From Streptococcus pseudopneumoniae (GTDB lineage Bacteria > Bacillota > Bacilli > Lactobacillales > Streptococcaceae), in contig NZ_JVFV01000044.1 in NCBI RefSeq assembly GCF_001073085.1, forward strand, positions 1-64,000: 64,000 bases of DNA, read 5' to 3'. Shown in pieces: positions 41,244 through 50,148 of the stretch. A model generated the notes under the pieces. The model was not told the DNA's origin. It saw only the letters and a program-made list of their open reading frames with translations, and made no database searches. The translations under genes were made by a program, and so were the position numbers. Numbering within the stretch: the stretch's first letter is position 1; each line of letters opens with the position of its first letter.

Positions 41244-41289
41244 TGATTTTGAAATATTTGCCTTTAGAATTGGAGAAAGGAGGCTCTCT

Positions 41290-41496
41290 ATGTTTCAACT
41301 AGCTATCGCGATTCGTCTCTTGGTATTTGCTGTTTTTGTTGCTTGTGTTTACGGTGGCAATCTACTATTTGTTCGGCTGGAACATAGAAAAACAGCTGTA
41401 CACTGGAAAATTCTCTTTGTAACACTGTATTCCATTTTCCTCCTTCTTGTGACCTATGTGGTTTGGCTTGTATTTTACTTTGGTTTGAATGCTTAG
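41290..41496 (+). CDS. Small membrane protein, 68 residues
   Basis: Two hydrophobic helices (about 5-28 and 42-64) are separated by a charged loop (RLEHRKTAVHW). The start at 41290 has GAAAGGAGG. It is transcribed towards the convergent cib-like genes, sharing their terminator. The function is unknown; size and place suggest a bacteriocin-related or general small membrane protein. Confidence 0.6.
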   Translation: MFQLAIAIRLLVFAVFVACVYGGNLLFVRLEHRKTAVHWKILFVTLYSIFLLLVTYVVWLVFYFGLNA

Positions 41497-41565
41497 CTTC
41501 AGTTGTTTATTTATATCTGCTGATTGAACGAATATCTGGTATAAAAAGATAGCGAATCTAGTTAC

Positions 41566-41605
41566 AAAAAAATCCACCCCAACTATTAAGATAGGGTGGA
41601 TTTTT
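41566..41605. terminator. Bidirectional terminator between the small membrane gene and the cib-like operon
   Basis: AAAAATCCACCC (41568-41579) pairs with GGGTGGATTTTT (41594-41605), with A/T tracts on both sides. Confidence 0.85.
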
Positions 41606-41658
41606 CAACTTTTTCTCAAATTCTGTGTCCAATTTTCCCTCAAACAGAGGTTATATTT

Positions 41659-41859
41659 TCAGGCCCTATCCTTATTTTTACAGTTATGATTGTTTTGTTC
41701 AAAAAAAGAGTTGAAGCATAAAAATAAAACAATACAAACAGATAAATCAATTGGCAATGGTATAGTAGTAATGCTTAAATCGTTGAGAATACTGATCAAA
41801 CTGTAAGAGATGAAGAAAATAAAATTCATCCTTCTAAAAATGTGTCTTTTATCTAGCAT
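41659..41859 (-). CDS. cibC: CibC-like immunity protein
   Basis: This 66-residue protein has two hydrophobic segments (about 12-28 and 36-52) and a polar, Asn/Lys-rich tail. It is the last gene of a three-gene unit with two double-glycine peptides and follows the second by three bases. This matches the competence-induced cibABC operon between rpoY and tsaB in pneumococci. Immunity of competent cells to their own bacteriocin is the expected role. Confidence 0.7.
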   Translation of the reverse strand: MLDKRHIFRRMNFIFFISYSLISILNDLSITTIPLPIDLSVCIVLFLCFNSFFEQNNHNCKNKDRA

Positions 41860-41862
41860 GAC

Positions 41863-42006
41863 TTATCCAAACTTTTTACGGAGATCTTTTCCAATGGTGT
41901 AAGCTGCCATAAATAAAGCTATACCAACACCTACACCAAAACCACCCTTGATTTCTTGCAATTCTTTATTAGAAATTTCACGATATTTGTCTAAATCTTT
42001 AATCAT
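41863..42006 (-). CDS. cibB: CibB-like double-glycine bacteriocin
   Basis: This 47-residue peptide has leader MIKDLDKYREISNKELQEIK ending Gly21-Gly22. The mature part of 25 residues is a hydrophobic GxxxG-type segment (VGVGIALFMAAYTIG) with a basic tail. A perfect TTAGGAGG precedes it and overlaps the end of the upstream peptide gene. It is the likely partner of the 42008 peptide in a two-component bacteriocin. Confidence 0.8.
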   Translation of the reverse strand: MIKDLDKYREISNKELQEIKGGFGVGVGIALFMAAYTIGKDLRKKFG

Positions 42007-42007
42007 A

Positions 42008-42190
42008 CTAACCTCCTAAAAAATAACCAGCTGCTAAGCCAGAGCCTACAAGTGCTGTTCCGCCAGCAACAGCTTTCCAAGAAACTGCTACACCAAAGAT
42101 AACCAAGGGAGCGAGACCACCATCAATATCTGATAATTCATTTTCAGATAGCGATACAAATTGATTGTCAATATTTTCGAAATTTGTCAT
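42008..42190 (-). CDS. cibA: CibA-like double-glycine bacteriocin
   Basis: This 60-residue peptide has leader MTNFENIDNQFVSLSENEL ending DIDGG (Gly24-Gly25), then a Gly/Ala-rich mature part with GxxxG-like repeats (GGTALVGSGLAAGYFLGG). It is the first gene of the unit, with GGAGGAAAG before the start. A SigX cin-box lies 33 bases upstream, so expression during competence and export by ComAB are predicted, for use in killing non-competent siblings. Confidence 0.85.
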   Translation of the reverse strand: MTNFENIDNQFVSLSENELSDIDGGLAPLVIFGVAVSWKAVAGGTALVGSGLAAGYFLGG

Positions 42191-42223
42191 TGAACTTTCC
42201 TCCTTTTTTCTTGTTCACTTTTA

Positions 42224-42231
42224 TATTCGGA
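42224..42231 (-). promoter_or_regulatory. SigX (ComX) cin-box of the cib-like operon
   Basis: The minus strand reads TCCGAATA, an exact match to TNCGAATA, 33 bases before the cibA-like start. The position fits known late-competence promoters, and the downstream genes match a known SigX operon. Confidence 0.8.
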
Positions 42232-42362
42232 AACGAAAAGGAAAAGTTGCGATTTTTTTGAAGATTTCTTTTCACTGTGATTTTTGATACAAAACAAAGA
42301 AAATTCCCATGTGCCAGCTTTTGTAGTATAATAGTAAGCAGACAAAAAGATAGGAATGTGTT

Positions 42363-43046
42363 ATGAAAGTATTAGCTTTTGATACGTCCAGCAAGGCTCT
42401 TTCTCTAGCTATTTTAGAGGACAAGCAGCTTCTTGCCGAGACGACTATTAATATCAAGAAAAATCACAGTATCACTCTGATGCCTGCTATCGATTTTTTG
42501 ATGGCAAGTTTGGATTTGACACCCAAGGATTTGGATCGAATCGTAGTGGCAGAGGGGCCAGGTAGCTACACAGGTTTGCGAATCGCAGTAGCGACTGCCA
42601 AGACCTTGGCTCATACTCTGAATATTGAGTTAGTTGGTATGTCTAGCCTCTTGGCACTGGTGCCACATCAGCAAGAAGGATTCTTCGTTCCCTTGATGGA
42701 TGCGCGTCGCAACAATGTTTATGCAGGATTTTATGAAAATGCCCAGCCAGTCTTTCCAGAAGCGCACCTATCTTTTGAAGAGGTGTTAGAAAAAGTCAAG
42801 GATGCTGAGCAGGTAACCTTTGTCGGTGAAGTTGGAGCCTTTGTGGATCAAATCCAAGAACAATTGCCACAAGCCAACTATCTAGAAACCTTACCAAACG
42901 CAGCCAATCTAGCTCTTTTGGTTTGGGACAAGGAAGCAGACTCCTTGCACGACTTTGTGCCGAATTACCTCAAGCGTGTCGAAGCTGAGGAAAACTGGCT
43001 CAAGAATCACACCGATTCTGGAGAATCTTACATCAAACGCCTATGA
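42363..43046 (+). CDS. tsaB: tRNA t6A threonylcarbamoyl factor TsaB
   Basis: This 227-residue ASKHA-fold protein starts KVLAFDTSSKALSLA and has VVAEGPGSYTGLRIAVATAK. It forms the t6A-modifying complex with TsaD and TsaE, acting on ANN-decoding tRNAs. A -10 TATAAT lies at 42327-42332, and AGGA precedes the ATG. It overlaps rimI by four bases in one operon. Confidence 0.95.
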   Translation: MKVLAFDTSSKALSLAILEDKQLLAETTINIKKNHSITLMPAIDFLMASLDLTPKDLDRIVVAEGPGSYTGLRIAVATAKTLAHTLNIELVGMSSLLALVPHQQEGFFVPLMDARRNNVYAGFYENAQPVFPEAHLSFEEVLEKVKDAEQVTFVGEVGAFVDQIQEQLPQANYLETLPNAANLALLVWDKEADSLHDFVPNYLKRVEAEENWLKNHTDSGESYIKRL

Positions 43047-43480
43047 TCGAGATTAAACGAATTCAACAGCAACCTGACTTGGCTCAAGCTATCTATGCTG
43101 TTATGGCAGATGTTTATCCAGTTAGTCCTTGGACTCTGGAACAAATCCAAGCAGACCTGTCCCAAGACCAAACCTGGTATGCTTTAGCTTACGATGGGAT
43201 AGAAGTGATTGGCTTTCTAGCTGTTCAGGAAAATCTCTTTGAGGTAGAAGTCCTGCAAATCGCTGTCAAGGGAGCTTATCAGGGTCAGGGAATCGCGTCA
43301 GCCTTGTTTGCAACATTACCGACAGACAAGGAGATTTTTCTCGAAGTCAGAAAGTCAAATCACCGAGCGCAAGTATTTTACAAGAAAGAAAAAATGGCAG
43401 TCATCGCTGAGAGAAAGTCCTATTACCATAATCCAGTTGAGGACGCCATTATCATGAAGAGAGAAATAGATGAAGGATAG
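43043..43480 (+). CDS. rimI: Ribosomal protein-alanine N-acetyltransferase RimI
   Basis: This 145-residue GNAT-fold enzyme has the acetyl-CoA loop [10 protein letters not shown] and the strands LQIAV and IFLEVRKSN before it and after it. It acetylates the N-terminus of S18 in the best-studied case. It overlaps tsaB and tsaD, the common tsaB-rimI-tsaD order. Confidence 0.92.
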   Translation: MIEIKRIQQQPDLAQAIYAVMADVYPVSPWTLEQIQADLSQDQTWYALAYDGIEVIGFLAVQENLFEVEVLQIAVKGAYQGQGIASALFATLPTDKEIFLEVRKSNHRAQVFYKKEKMAVIAERKSYYHNPVEDAIIMKREIDEG

Positions 43481-44480
43481 ATATATTTTAGCATTTGAGA
43501 CATCCTGTGATGAGACCAGTGTCGCCGTCCTGAAAAACGACGACCAGCTCTTGTCCAATGTCATAGCTAGTCAAATTGAAAGTCATAAACGTTTTGGGGG
43601 CGTAGTGCCAGAAGTGGCTAGCCGTCACCATGTCGAGGTCATTACAGCCTGTATCGAGGAGGCACTAGTAGAAGCAGGAATTACCGAAGAGGACGTGACA
43701 GCTGTTGCGGTTACTTATGGACCAGGCTTGGTCGGAGCCTTGCTAGTTGGTTTATCAGCTGCCAAGGCTTTTGCTTGGGCGCATGGCCTTCCTTTGATTC
43801 CTGTGAACCACATGGCTGGCCACCTCATGGCGGCTCAAAGTGTGGAACCCTTGGAGTTTCCCTTGCTAGCCCTCTTAGTCAGTGGTGGGCACACAGAGTT
43901 GGTCTATGTGTCTGAGGCTGGTGACTACAAGATTGTTGGAGAGACCCGAGATGATGCGGTTGGTGAGGCCTATGATAAGGTCGGCCGTGTCATGGGCTTG
44001 ACCTATCCAGCAGGTCGTGAGATTGATGAGTTGGCTCATCAAGGTCAGGATGTGTATGATTTTCCACGTGCCATGATCAAGGAGGACAATCTGGAGTTTT
44101 CATTCTCAGGTTTGAAGTCTGCCTTTATCAATCTTCACCATAATGCCGAGCAAAAGGGGGAAAGCTTATCCAAGGAAGATCTATCTGCTTCCTTCCAAGC
44201 AGCAGTTATGGATATTCTCATGGCAAAAACCAAGAAGGCCTTAGAAAAATACCCTGTTAAAACTCTAGTCGTGGCTGGTGGTGTGGCAGCTAATAGAGGA
44301 TTAAGAGAACGCTTGGCAGCTGAAATCACAGATGTCAAGGTCATCATTCCGCCTCTGCGTCTCTGCGGAGACAATGCAGGTATGATTGCCTATGCCAGCG
44401 TTAGCGAGTGGAACAAAGAAAACTTTGCAGGCTTGGAGCTAAACGCCAAACCAAGTCTCGCTTTTGATACTATGGAATAA
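43470..44480 (+). CDS. tsaD: tRNA N6-threonylcarbamoyladenosine transferase TsaD
   Basis: This 336-residue catalytic subunit of t6A synthesis (Kae1/Gcp family) has the metal-binding motif HMAGH with His114 and His118, N-terminal [12 protein letters not shown], and VSGGHTEL. The C-terminal [12 protein letters not shown] and [13 protein letters not shown] segments bind nucleotide. A hairpin terminator follows the stop. Confidence 0.95.
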   Translation: MKDRYILAFETSCDETSVAVLKNDDQLLSNVIASQIESHKRFGGVVPEVASRHHVEVITACIEEALVEAGITEEDVTAVAVTYGPGLVGALLVGLSAAKAFAWAHGLPLIPVNHMAGHLMAAQSVEPLEFPLLALLVSGGHTELVYVSEAGDYKIVGETRDDAVGEAYDKVGRVMGLTYPAGREIDELAHQGQDVYDFPRAMIKEDNLEFSFSGLKSAFINLHHNAEQKGESLSKEDLSASFQAAVMDILMAKTKKALEKYPVKTLVVAGGVAANRGLRERLAAEITDVKVIIPPLRLCGDNAGMIAYASVSEWNKENFAGLELNAKPSLAFDTME

Positions 44481-44506
44481 AAAGTCAGCTTGAAGCTGGC
44501 TTTTTT
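44479..44506 (+). terminator. Terminator after tsaD
   Basis: AAAGTCAGCTT pairs with AGCTGGCTTT (G-U allowed) around a small loop, followed by T6. It separates the t6A operon from the rgg gene. Confidence 0.8.
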
Positions 44507-44547
44507 GCTAAAATATTTTATAATATGTTAAAAAAGTAAAAAGTTTT

Positions 44548-44555
44548 TACGAATA
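44548..44555 (+). promoter_or_regulatory. Possible SigX (cin) box upstream of rgg
   Basis: TACGAATA is an exact cin-box, preceded by a T run (GTTTT) and 36 bases before the rgg start, the same spacing as at the cib-like operon (33). Exact copies also occur in coding DNA at 5232 and 11674, so chance cannot be excluded. Confidence 0.45.
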
Positions 44556-44591
44556 GAATAGTAAAGGGAATTTTTAAAAGGGAGTTTGGTA

Positions 44592-45455
44592 ATGATTGAA
44601 AAACAGGAATTAGGAGAATTTTACAAGGAATTGCGCCTGGCAAGAAAGCTCAAGCAGTCAGATGTGGCTTGTGCTGGACTAACAGCCTCTCAGCTATCCA
44701 AGTTTGAGTTAGGGCAGTCTATGCTGTCTGCGGATAAGCTGATCCTAGCTATTCAAGGGATAAATGTGACCTTTGATGAATTTGGGCACAAGCTCAACAA
44801 TTACCAAGAATCTCCACATATGCGAATTGGTAGAAGGATTGTGGATCGCTTTGCCCATCAAGATATAGCTGGCTTAGAACAATTGTTGAAAGAAATTGAG
44901 CAAGAACAGATGGCGCAGACTTATCGCCGTTTGAACTCTATTGTGATTAAAGATGCTATCCATTCACTAGATAAAAGCTATCCGCTAGCAGAGGAGGATA
45001 GCGAGTTTTTGACCACCTATCTCTATGCTATCGAGTCTTGGACCTGGTTTGAACTCTATATTTTTTGCAATACCATGCCTTTTTTGAGCAATCAATATCT
45101 GATCTTTTTATCAACCTCCTTACTCGAAAAATCTAAGGAATTTAAAGAATTGGCACACAATAGACTGTATATGAAAAGTGGCTTTCTAAATATCATCTCA
45201 GAGCTTATGGAGCGTAAACTTTTCTCCTACATCCCAATCTTTGAGTCCGAGTTGGAGAGTATGCTTCGTCCCTATGATGTCTTTGAGAAAGTATCATGGC
45301 AATTTTTAAAGAAATTGAGTGTTTTCCTTCAAACCAAGGGAAGCAATCAAAAAGAGATTGAACACTTTATCCAATCTCTGCAAGTATTAGAAAATCCACA
45401 ATTAACAGCCCTTTTTGAATTACGCTTCCAGCAATATAAAGAACTTATAGATTAG
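44592..45455 (+). CDS. Rgg/MutR-family transcriptional regulator
   Basis: This 287-residue protein has an N-terminal HTH (ELGEFYKELRLARKLKQSDV, LTASQLSKFELGQSML) and a C-terminal helical repeat domain typical of Rgg/RRNPP peptide-sensing regulators. The ATG at 44592 has GGGAG at seven bases; the TTG six bases upstream is not used. No small hydrophobic (SHP-type) peptide gene is obvious next to it. Three CPBP protease genes follow and may be targets. A terminator (45460) separates them. Confidence 0.88.
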   Translation: MIEKQELGEFYKELRLARKLKQSDVACAGLTASQLSKFELGQSMLSADKLILAIQGINVTFDEFGHKLNNYQESPHMRIGRRIVDRFAHQDIAGLEQLLKEIEQEQMAQTYRRLNSIVIKDAIHSLDKSYPLAEEDSEFLTTYLYAIESWTWFELYIFCNTMPFLSNQYLIFLSTSLLEKSKEFKELAHNRLYMKSGFLNIISELMERKLFSYIPIFESELESMLRPYDVFEKVSWQFLKKLSVFLQTKGSNQKEIEHFIQSLQVLENPQLTALFELRFQQYKELID

Positions 45456-45459
45456 TTAG

Positions 45460-45514
45460 AAATCGCAAATGTGAAATTCCTATCAGAAAAAATGTCAAAT
45501 ATGCGATTTTTTAA
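45460..45514 (+). terminator. Terminator after rgg
   Basis: AAATCGCAAAT (45460-45470) pairs with ATATGCGATTT (one mismatch), with a 28-base loop, and runs into TTTTT. A TATACT -10 near 45534 follows and probably starts the CPBP cluster. Confidence 0.65.
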
Positions 45515-45570
45515 AATATAGAATTTTTCGTGTTATACTGTCTTCATTCCATGGTATAGGAGAAAAAAGA

Positions 45571-46239
45571 ATGAAAAAGATCATCTCACGCTACTACTTT
45601 TTTGTAGCCATTCTACTTGTCATTGCTTACCAGTACTTCAGTGGTCTGGTTTTAAACAATGATTTTACTGCTGGTCTATCTAAATTTGGCTATTATTTTT
45701 CGGATATGATGTTGAACTTTCTTGTGGTTCTGCTTGTTTTTATTTTTATGGTAGGGGCAGGAAAATGGCAACAAATCAATAGTAGAAAATTTAAAGGGTC
45801 CTATCTTTTTTATTCCTTTTTAGCTTTTCTTGCTTTATTTATTTGGAATTTCGTTACATTTTTCCTATTCCCACCTACCCAAAATGGACTTGCTTACCAA
45901 CTCGCTGCTCCGACTTTTACAGGCGCTACGGCATTTTTGATGTATTTTTTCTATCCTGTGATTGCAGGTCCCATTTTTGAAGAGATGATTTATCGTGGAT
46001 TGGTGATGACCGCTTTGGAAAAATGGGAAAAATGGGGACTGGATGTGCTTGGTTCTGCTGCTTTATTTGGAATTTTGCATATCAGTGATTATGGTTGGGT
46101 CTTGACAGACTTTTTCGTATATATGGGCGGCGGTATCATATTTGCACTCTTGTTTAGAGTGACAAAGTCTATTTATTGGCCTATTGGACTGCATATAGTC
46201 TATAACGGTATCGGGCATATACTCCCGTTGCTGTTTTAG
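45571..46239 (+). CDS. CPBP-family intramembrane protease (copy 1)
   Basis: This 222-residue multi-helix protein (about six segments) has the Abi/CPBP motifs. These are Glu-Glu in FEEMIYRG (motif 1), His in LFGILHIS (motif 2) and IGLHIVYNGIG (motif 4). Family members do CAAX-type proteolysis or bacteriocin self-immunity. It is nearly the same as copy 3 at 47052: 77 consecutive bases (45913-45989) are identical to 47394-47470. The in-frame sequence after the TAG stop remains open for 33 codons (see findings). Confidence 0.9.
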   Translation: MKKIISRYYFFVAILLVIAYQYFSGLVLNNDFTAGLSKFGYYFSDMMLNFLVVLLVFIFMVGAGKWQQINSRKFKGSYLFYSFLAFLALFIWNFVTFFLFPPTQNGLAYQLAAPTFTGATAFLMYFFYPVIAGPIFEEMIYRGLVMTALEKWEKWGLDVLGSAALFGILHISDYGWVLTDFFVYMGGGIIFALLFRVTKSIYWPIGLHIVYNGIGHILPLLF

Positions 46240-46362
46240 AGGATTTTCAAAATCCTAAATCAAGGGAAGAATCCTCGTCGTGGTGCTTTTGCTTGGGTTG
46301 TAGATCCAACAGGTGAGTTGTTTAAGCGTAGTAGAAGATAGGATACTATAGGAGTTGATTCA

Positions 46363-47040
46363 ATGAAGAAAATGAAAGAAATGAAATTTCACCTAGCAAC
46401 TGGCTTGTTGCTTTTGACTTATTACCTCATTTTTAATGTCATACCAGACTTAGATTTTACTGTAGCTTTGTCTGATGAGATCTACTATGTGTTTCAGGTT
46501 TTATTAGTACTTATCCTGGGAACTTTATCTACAATTATTTTTGTCAAAAGTGAACATTGGAAAGAGTATGGTCGTTTCCAGTTTCGTTGGTCTTACCTAG
46601 GTGTTTTCTTTCTTTCTTTTTTCTTATTATTTGTGTGGGCAAATCTAGCAACTCGTATCTTTCCTCGTACGCAAAATGGAAGTACAGTAGTGGAAGTAGC
46701 CACCAGTTTGACAGGAATTAGCTATTTTATTACGCGTGTACTTTACGGTATCCTTATCGCACCTGTAGCAGAAGAAATCGTGTGTCGTGGTTTTTTGATG
46801 ACAAGCTTGTCTAAATTCAAAAACTACTATATTGATGTTCTTGTTTCTGCTGCCATATTTGGCGCTATGCATGTTTTACAGCATGGTTGGATAACGACGG
46901 ATTTCATACTCTACTTTGTAATGGGCTTGATATTTTGCATGATGTTTCGCTATACACGCTCTATTTATTGGGCCATAGCTTTACATGCTTCATGGAATAC
47001 CTTCTTGCTTATTGTTAGTTTATTGGTATTTGGATTTTAG
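46363..47040 (+). CDS. CPBP-family intramembrane protease (copy 2)
   Basis: This 225-residue membrane protein has AEEIVCRG, FGAMHVLQHG and ALHASWNTF at the catalytic motif positions. It is more diverged from copies 1 and 3 than these are from each other. Its ribosome site is AGGAG at eight bases. Copy 3 starts 12 bases after its stop. A role in peptide maturation, or in immunity to the nearby bacteriocins, is inferred from the family. Confidence 0.88.
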   Translation: MKKMKEMKFHLATGLLLLTYYLIFNVIPDLDFTVALSDEIYYVFQVLLVLILGTLSTIIFVKSEHWKEYGRFQFRWSYLGVFFLSFFLLFVWANLATRIFPRTQNGSTVVEVATSLTGISYFITRVLYGILIAPVAEEIVCRGFLMTSLSKFKNYYIDVLVSAAIFGAMHVLQHGWITTDFILYFVMGLIFCMMFRYTRSIYWAIALHASWNTFLLIVSLLVFGF

Positions 47041-47051
47041 AAGGGTGATAT

Positions 47052-47720
47052 ATGAAAAAGATCATCTCACGCTACTACTTTTTTGTAGCTATTCTACTTA
47101 TCATTGCGGACCAGTTCCTCATCCGTCTGGTTTTACACAGTGACTTGGCTGCTGATCTATCTGATTTTGCATTTTATCTATCGAGGCTAATGTTGCATTT
47201 TCTTGTGGTTCTGCTTATTTTTATTGTTATGGCTTGGTCAGGGAAATGGCAACAAATCAATAGCAGAAAATTTAAAGTGCCCTATCTTTTCTATTCCTTT
47301 TTAGCTCTTCTTGTTTTATTTATTTGGAATTTTATTAAATTTTTCCTATTCCCACCTACCCAAAATGCAATTTCTTATCAACTAGATCTTCCTACTTTTA
47401 CAGGCGCTACGGCATTTTTGATGTATTTTTTCTATCCTGTGATTGCAGGTCCCATTTTTGAAGAGATGATCTATCGTGGATTGGTGATGACCGCTTTGGA
47501 AAAAGTCAAAAAATGGGGACTGGATGTGCTCGGTTCGGCTACTTTATTTGGAATTCTGCATATCAGTAGTCATGGTTGGGTCTTGACAGACTTTTTCGTA
47601 TATATGGGTAGTGGTCTAATAATGGCAGTCTTTTTTAGAGTGACAAAGTCAATTTATTGGCCTATTGGACTGCATATAGTCTATAACGGTATTGGGCAAA
47701 TTCTACCTTTGTTATTTTAG
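47052..47720 (+). CDS. CPBP-family intramembrane protease (copy 3)
   Basis: This 222-residue close paralogue of copy 1 has the same motifs (FEEMIYRG, LFGILHIS, IGLHIVYNGIG) and the same first 17 residues. Differences are concentrated in the first external loop (residues 20-50) and around residues 105-120. That is the pattern expected of gene conversion or of diversifying selection on recognition loops. The ribosome site is AGAAGGGTG. Confidence 0.9.
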   Translation: MKKIISRYYFFVAILLIIADQFLIRLVLHSDLAADLSDFAFYLSRLMLHFLVVLLIFIVMAWSGKWQQINSRKFKVPYLFYSFLALLVLFIWNFIKFFLFPPTQNAISYQLDLPTFTGATAFLMYFFYPVIAGPIFEEMIYRGLVMTALEKVKKWGLDVLGSATLFGILHISSHGWVLTDFFVYMGSGLIMAVFFRVTKSIYWPIGLHIVYNGIGQILPLLF

Positions 47721-47839
47721 AGGATTTTAAGAATCATAAATAAAGGGAAAAGTCCTCATCGTGGTGATTTTGATTGGATAAAAGGATTTGGGTAAGTTTA
47801 GCTGGAAGATGGTATAACTAAAACTTTAAAGGATCAACG

Positions 47840-47881
47840 ATGAAAAGGATCGTTGTTAGTTTATTGGTATTTGGGTGCTAA
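47840..47881 (+). pseudogene. Deletion scar of a fourth CPBP gene
   Basis: A 13-codon ORF, MKRIVVSLLVFGC. Its start ATGAAAAGGATC resembles the copy 1/3 start (ATGAAAAAGATC). Its end, TTGTTAGTTTATTGGTATTTGG, is identical to the end of copy 2 (about 47014-47035). This is what remains if a fourth copy lost its middle by deletion. Confidence 0.6.
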
Positions 47882-47966
47882 ATCTAAAATAGTTTATAAG
47901 TTGCATAGTAAGACTGGCCTCCCAGTCTTTTTCTATTCTTGTCAATCAGCAGACTTTTTTCTATTT

Positions 47967-47983
47967 TACGAATATGTTATAAT
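47967..47983 (+). promoter_or_regulatory. azlC promoter with overlapping cin-box-like sequence
   Basis: TACGAATA (47967-47974) is followed directly by TGTTATAAT, an extended -10. The latter alone explains expression; the cin-box match is 67 bases from the start codon and may be chance. Confidence 0.45.
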
Positions 47984-48041
47984 AATGTTTGCTGTGACTG
48001 TTTGGAAAGCAGTCGCTGAAGGAATGATTAGTGAGGAATTT

Positions 48042-48737
48042 ATGAAAGAAAAAGGATTTTGGGAAGGTGTGCAGGCAGCCATGCCAACGGCTCTGGGGTA
48101 TGTCAGCATCGGTCTTGCCTGTGGCATTATCGGTGCGCCCTACGTAACACCTGTCGAGATGGGTTTGATGAGTCTCTTTGTTTATGCTGGGAGTGCTCAG
48201 TTTGCCATGATAGCCTTGATAGCAGTTCAAGCACCTGTGGCAGCCATTGCCATGACGGTCTTTTTGATTAATCTGCGTCTCTTCTTGCTAAGTTTGCATG
48301 CGTCGACTTATTTCCGTCATACCAGTCTTTGGCAAAACATCGGTATGTCTAGCCTCTTGACTGATGAGACCTATGGCGTTTTGATGGGCGAGTTGGTGCA
48401 TACGGATAAGGTTAACCCCATGTGGATGCACGGGAACAACCTTAACAGCTATGTAGCTTGGTTTGTTGGAACTGTAGTCGGAACTGCTCTAGGTGGACTT
48501 CTACCAAATCCAGAAATTTTTGGCTTAGATTTTGCCCTAGTGGGGATGTTTATTGGGATTTTTACTTCCCAGTTTCAGATTATGCAAAAACGGATTCCTT
48601 TGCGCAATCTCTTCATAATTTTAGCAGTTGTAGCTGTATCTTTCTTTTTGCTCTTGACGGTGGTGTCTCAGTCATTAGCTGTTCTGTTTGCGACCTTGCT
48701 AGGTTGTACCATGGGGGTGGTTTTGGATGGTCAGTAA
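48042..48737 (+). CDS. azlC: Branched-chain amino acid exporter subunit AzlC
   Basis: This 231-residue membrane protein of the AzlC family starts with the conserved GFWEGVQAAMPTALGYVSIGLACG and has FVYAGSAQFAMIAL and NLRLFLLSL. I chose ATG 48042 because GAGG precedes it; the frame is open for 63 codons upstream without family similarity. With AzlD it exports branched-chain amino acids or analogues. The two genes overlap by 11 bases. Confidence 0.9.
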   Translation: MKEKGFWEGVQAAMPTALGYVSIGLACGIIGAPYVTPVEMGLMSLFVYAGSAQFAMIALIAVQAPVAAIAMTVFLINLRLFLLSLHASTYFRHTSLWQNIGMSSLLTDETYGVLMGELVHTDKVNPMWMHGNNLNSYVAWFVGTVVGTALGGLLPNPEIFGLDFALVGMFIGIFTSQFQIMQKRIPLRNLFIILAVVAVSFFLLLTVVSQSLAVLFATLLGCTMGVVLDGQ

Positions 48738-49050
48738 GTATATTTTATTAGCAATTGTCTTTTCTGGCTTGGTGACTTGGATTCCAAGAATGATTCCTTT
48801 TATCCTAGCCAAGTACAAGGGTTTGCCGCCTATCGTAGAGCGCTTTTTGAAATTTCTACCAGTTTCTATTATCTTTGCCTTGATTCTTTCAAGTGTGGTG
48901 ACAGGAAAAGTTGGAAGCCTTCCGCAGATAAAGTGGTTAGATTTTTTAGCAATCTTTCCAACGGCCTTTGTAGCCTTTCGTTACCGCAATCTGGTAGGGA
49001 CTGTTCTCTTTGGAGTGGTCTTGATAGCAGTCCTACGTTTGGTCTTTTAA
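48727..49050 (+). CDS. azlD: Branched-chain amino acid exporter subunit AzlD
   Basis: This 107-residue membrane protein with four hydrophobic segments has the AzlD hallmark TWIPRMIPFIL near the N-terminus and FLKFLPVSI. It starts inside the azlC end. It is the small partner in AzlCD efflux. Confidence 0.9.
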   Translation: MVSKYILLAIVFSGLVTWIPRMIPFILAKYKGLPPIVERFLKFLPVSIIFALILSSVVTGKVGSLPQIKWLDFLAIFPTAFVAFRYRNLVGTVLFGVVLIAVLRLVF

Positions 49051-49119
49051 TCAGCCATAAAGAAAACCTATCACAAATATAGAAATCATATAATAGCGTA
49101 ATTCCTTTTTTTCTGTTAA

Positions 49120-49995
<876 letters not shown>

Positions 49996-50001
49996 GTTTG
50001 T

Positions 50002-50036
50002 AAATCATCCATTCTCTCGTAGGTGGATGATTTTGT
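50002..50036 (+). terminator. Terminator after the binding lipoprotein
   Basis: AAATCATCCA (50002-50011) pairs with TGGATGATTT (50024-50033) around a 12-base loop, then T. It isolates the orphan lipoprotein gene from the methionine locus. Confidence 0.8.
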
Positions 50037-50046
50037 AACTTTTAGG

Positions 50047-50067
50047 CATATAGTTTCAAACTATATG
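50047..50067 (+). promoter_or_regulatory. MET-box palindrome upstream of metQ
   Basis: CATATAGTTT-C-AAACTATATG is a perfect 21-base palindrome containing TATAGTTTCAAACTATA. This agrees with the streptococcal MET-box (TATAGTTTNAAACTATA) recognised by the LysR-type MtaR/MetR regulator of methionine genes. It lies about 80 bases before metQ. Confidence 0.85.
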
Positions 50068-50148
50068 TCTGCCTATCTAATAACAATTTGCGAAATCAAA
50101 TAAAGTGTGAGATACTATTACAGTATTATTTTTAAAGGAGAATGAATC

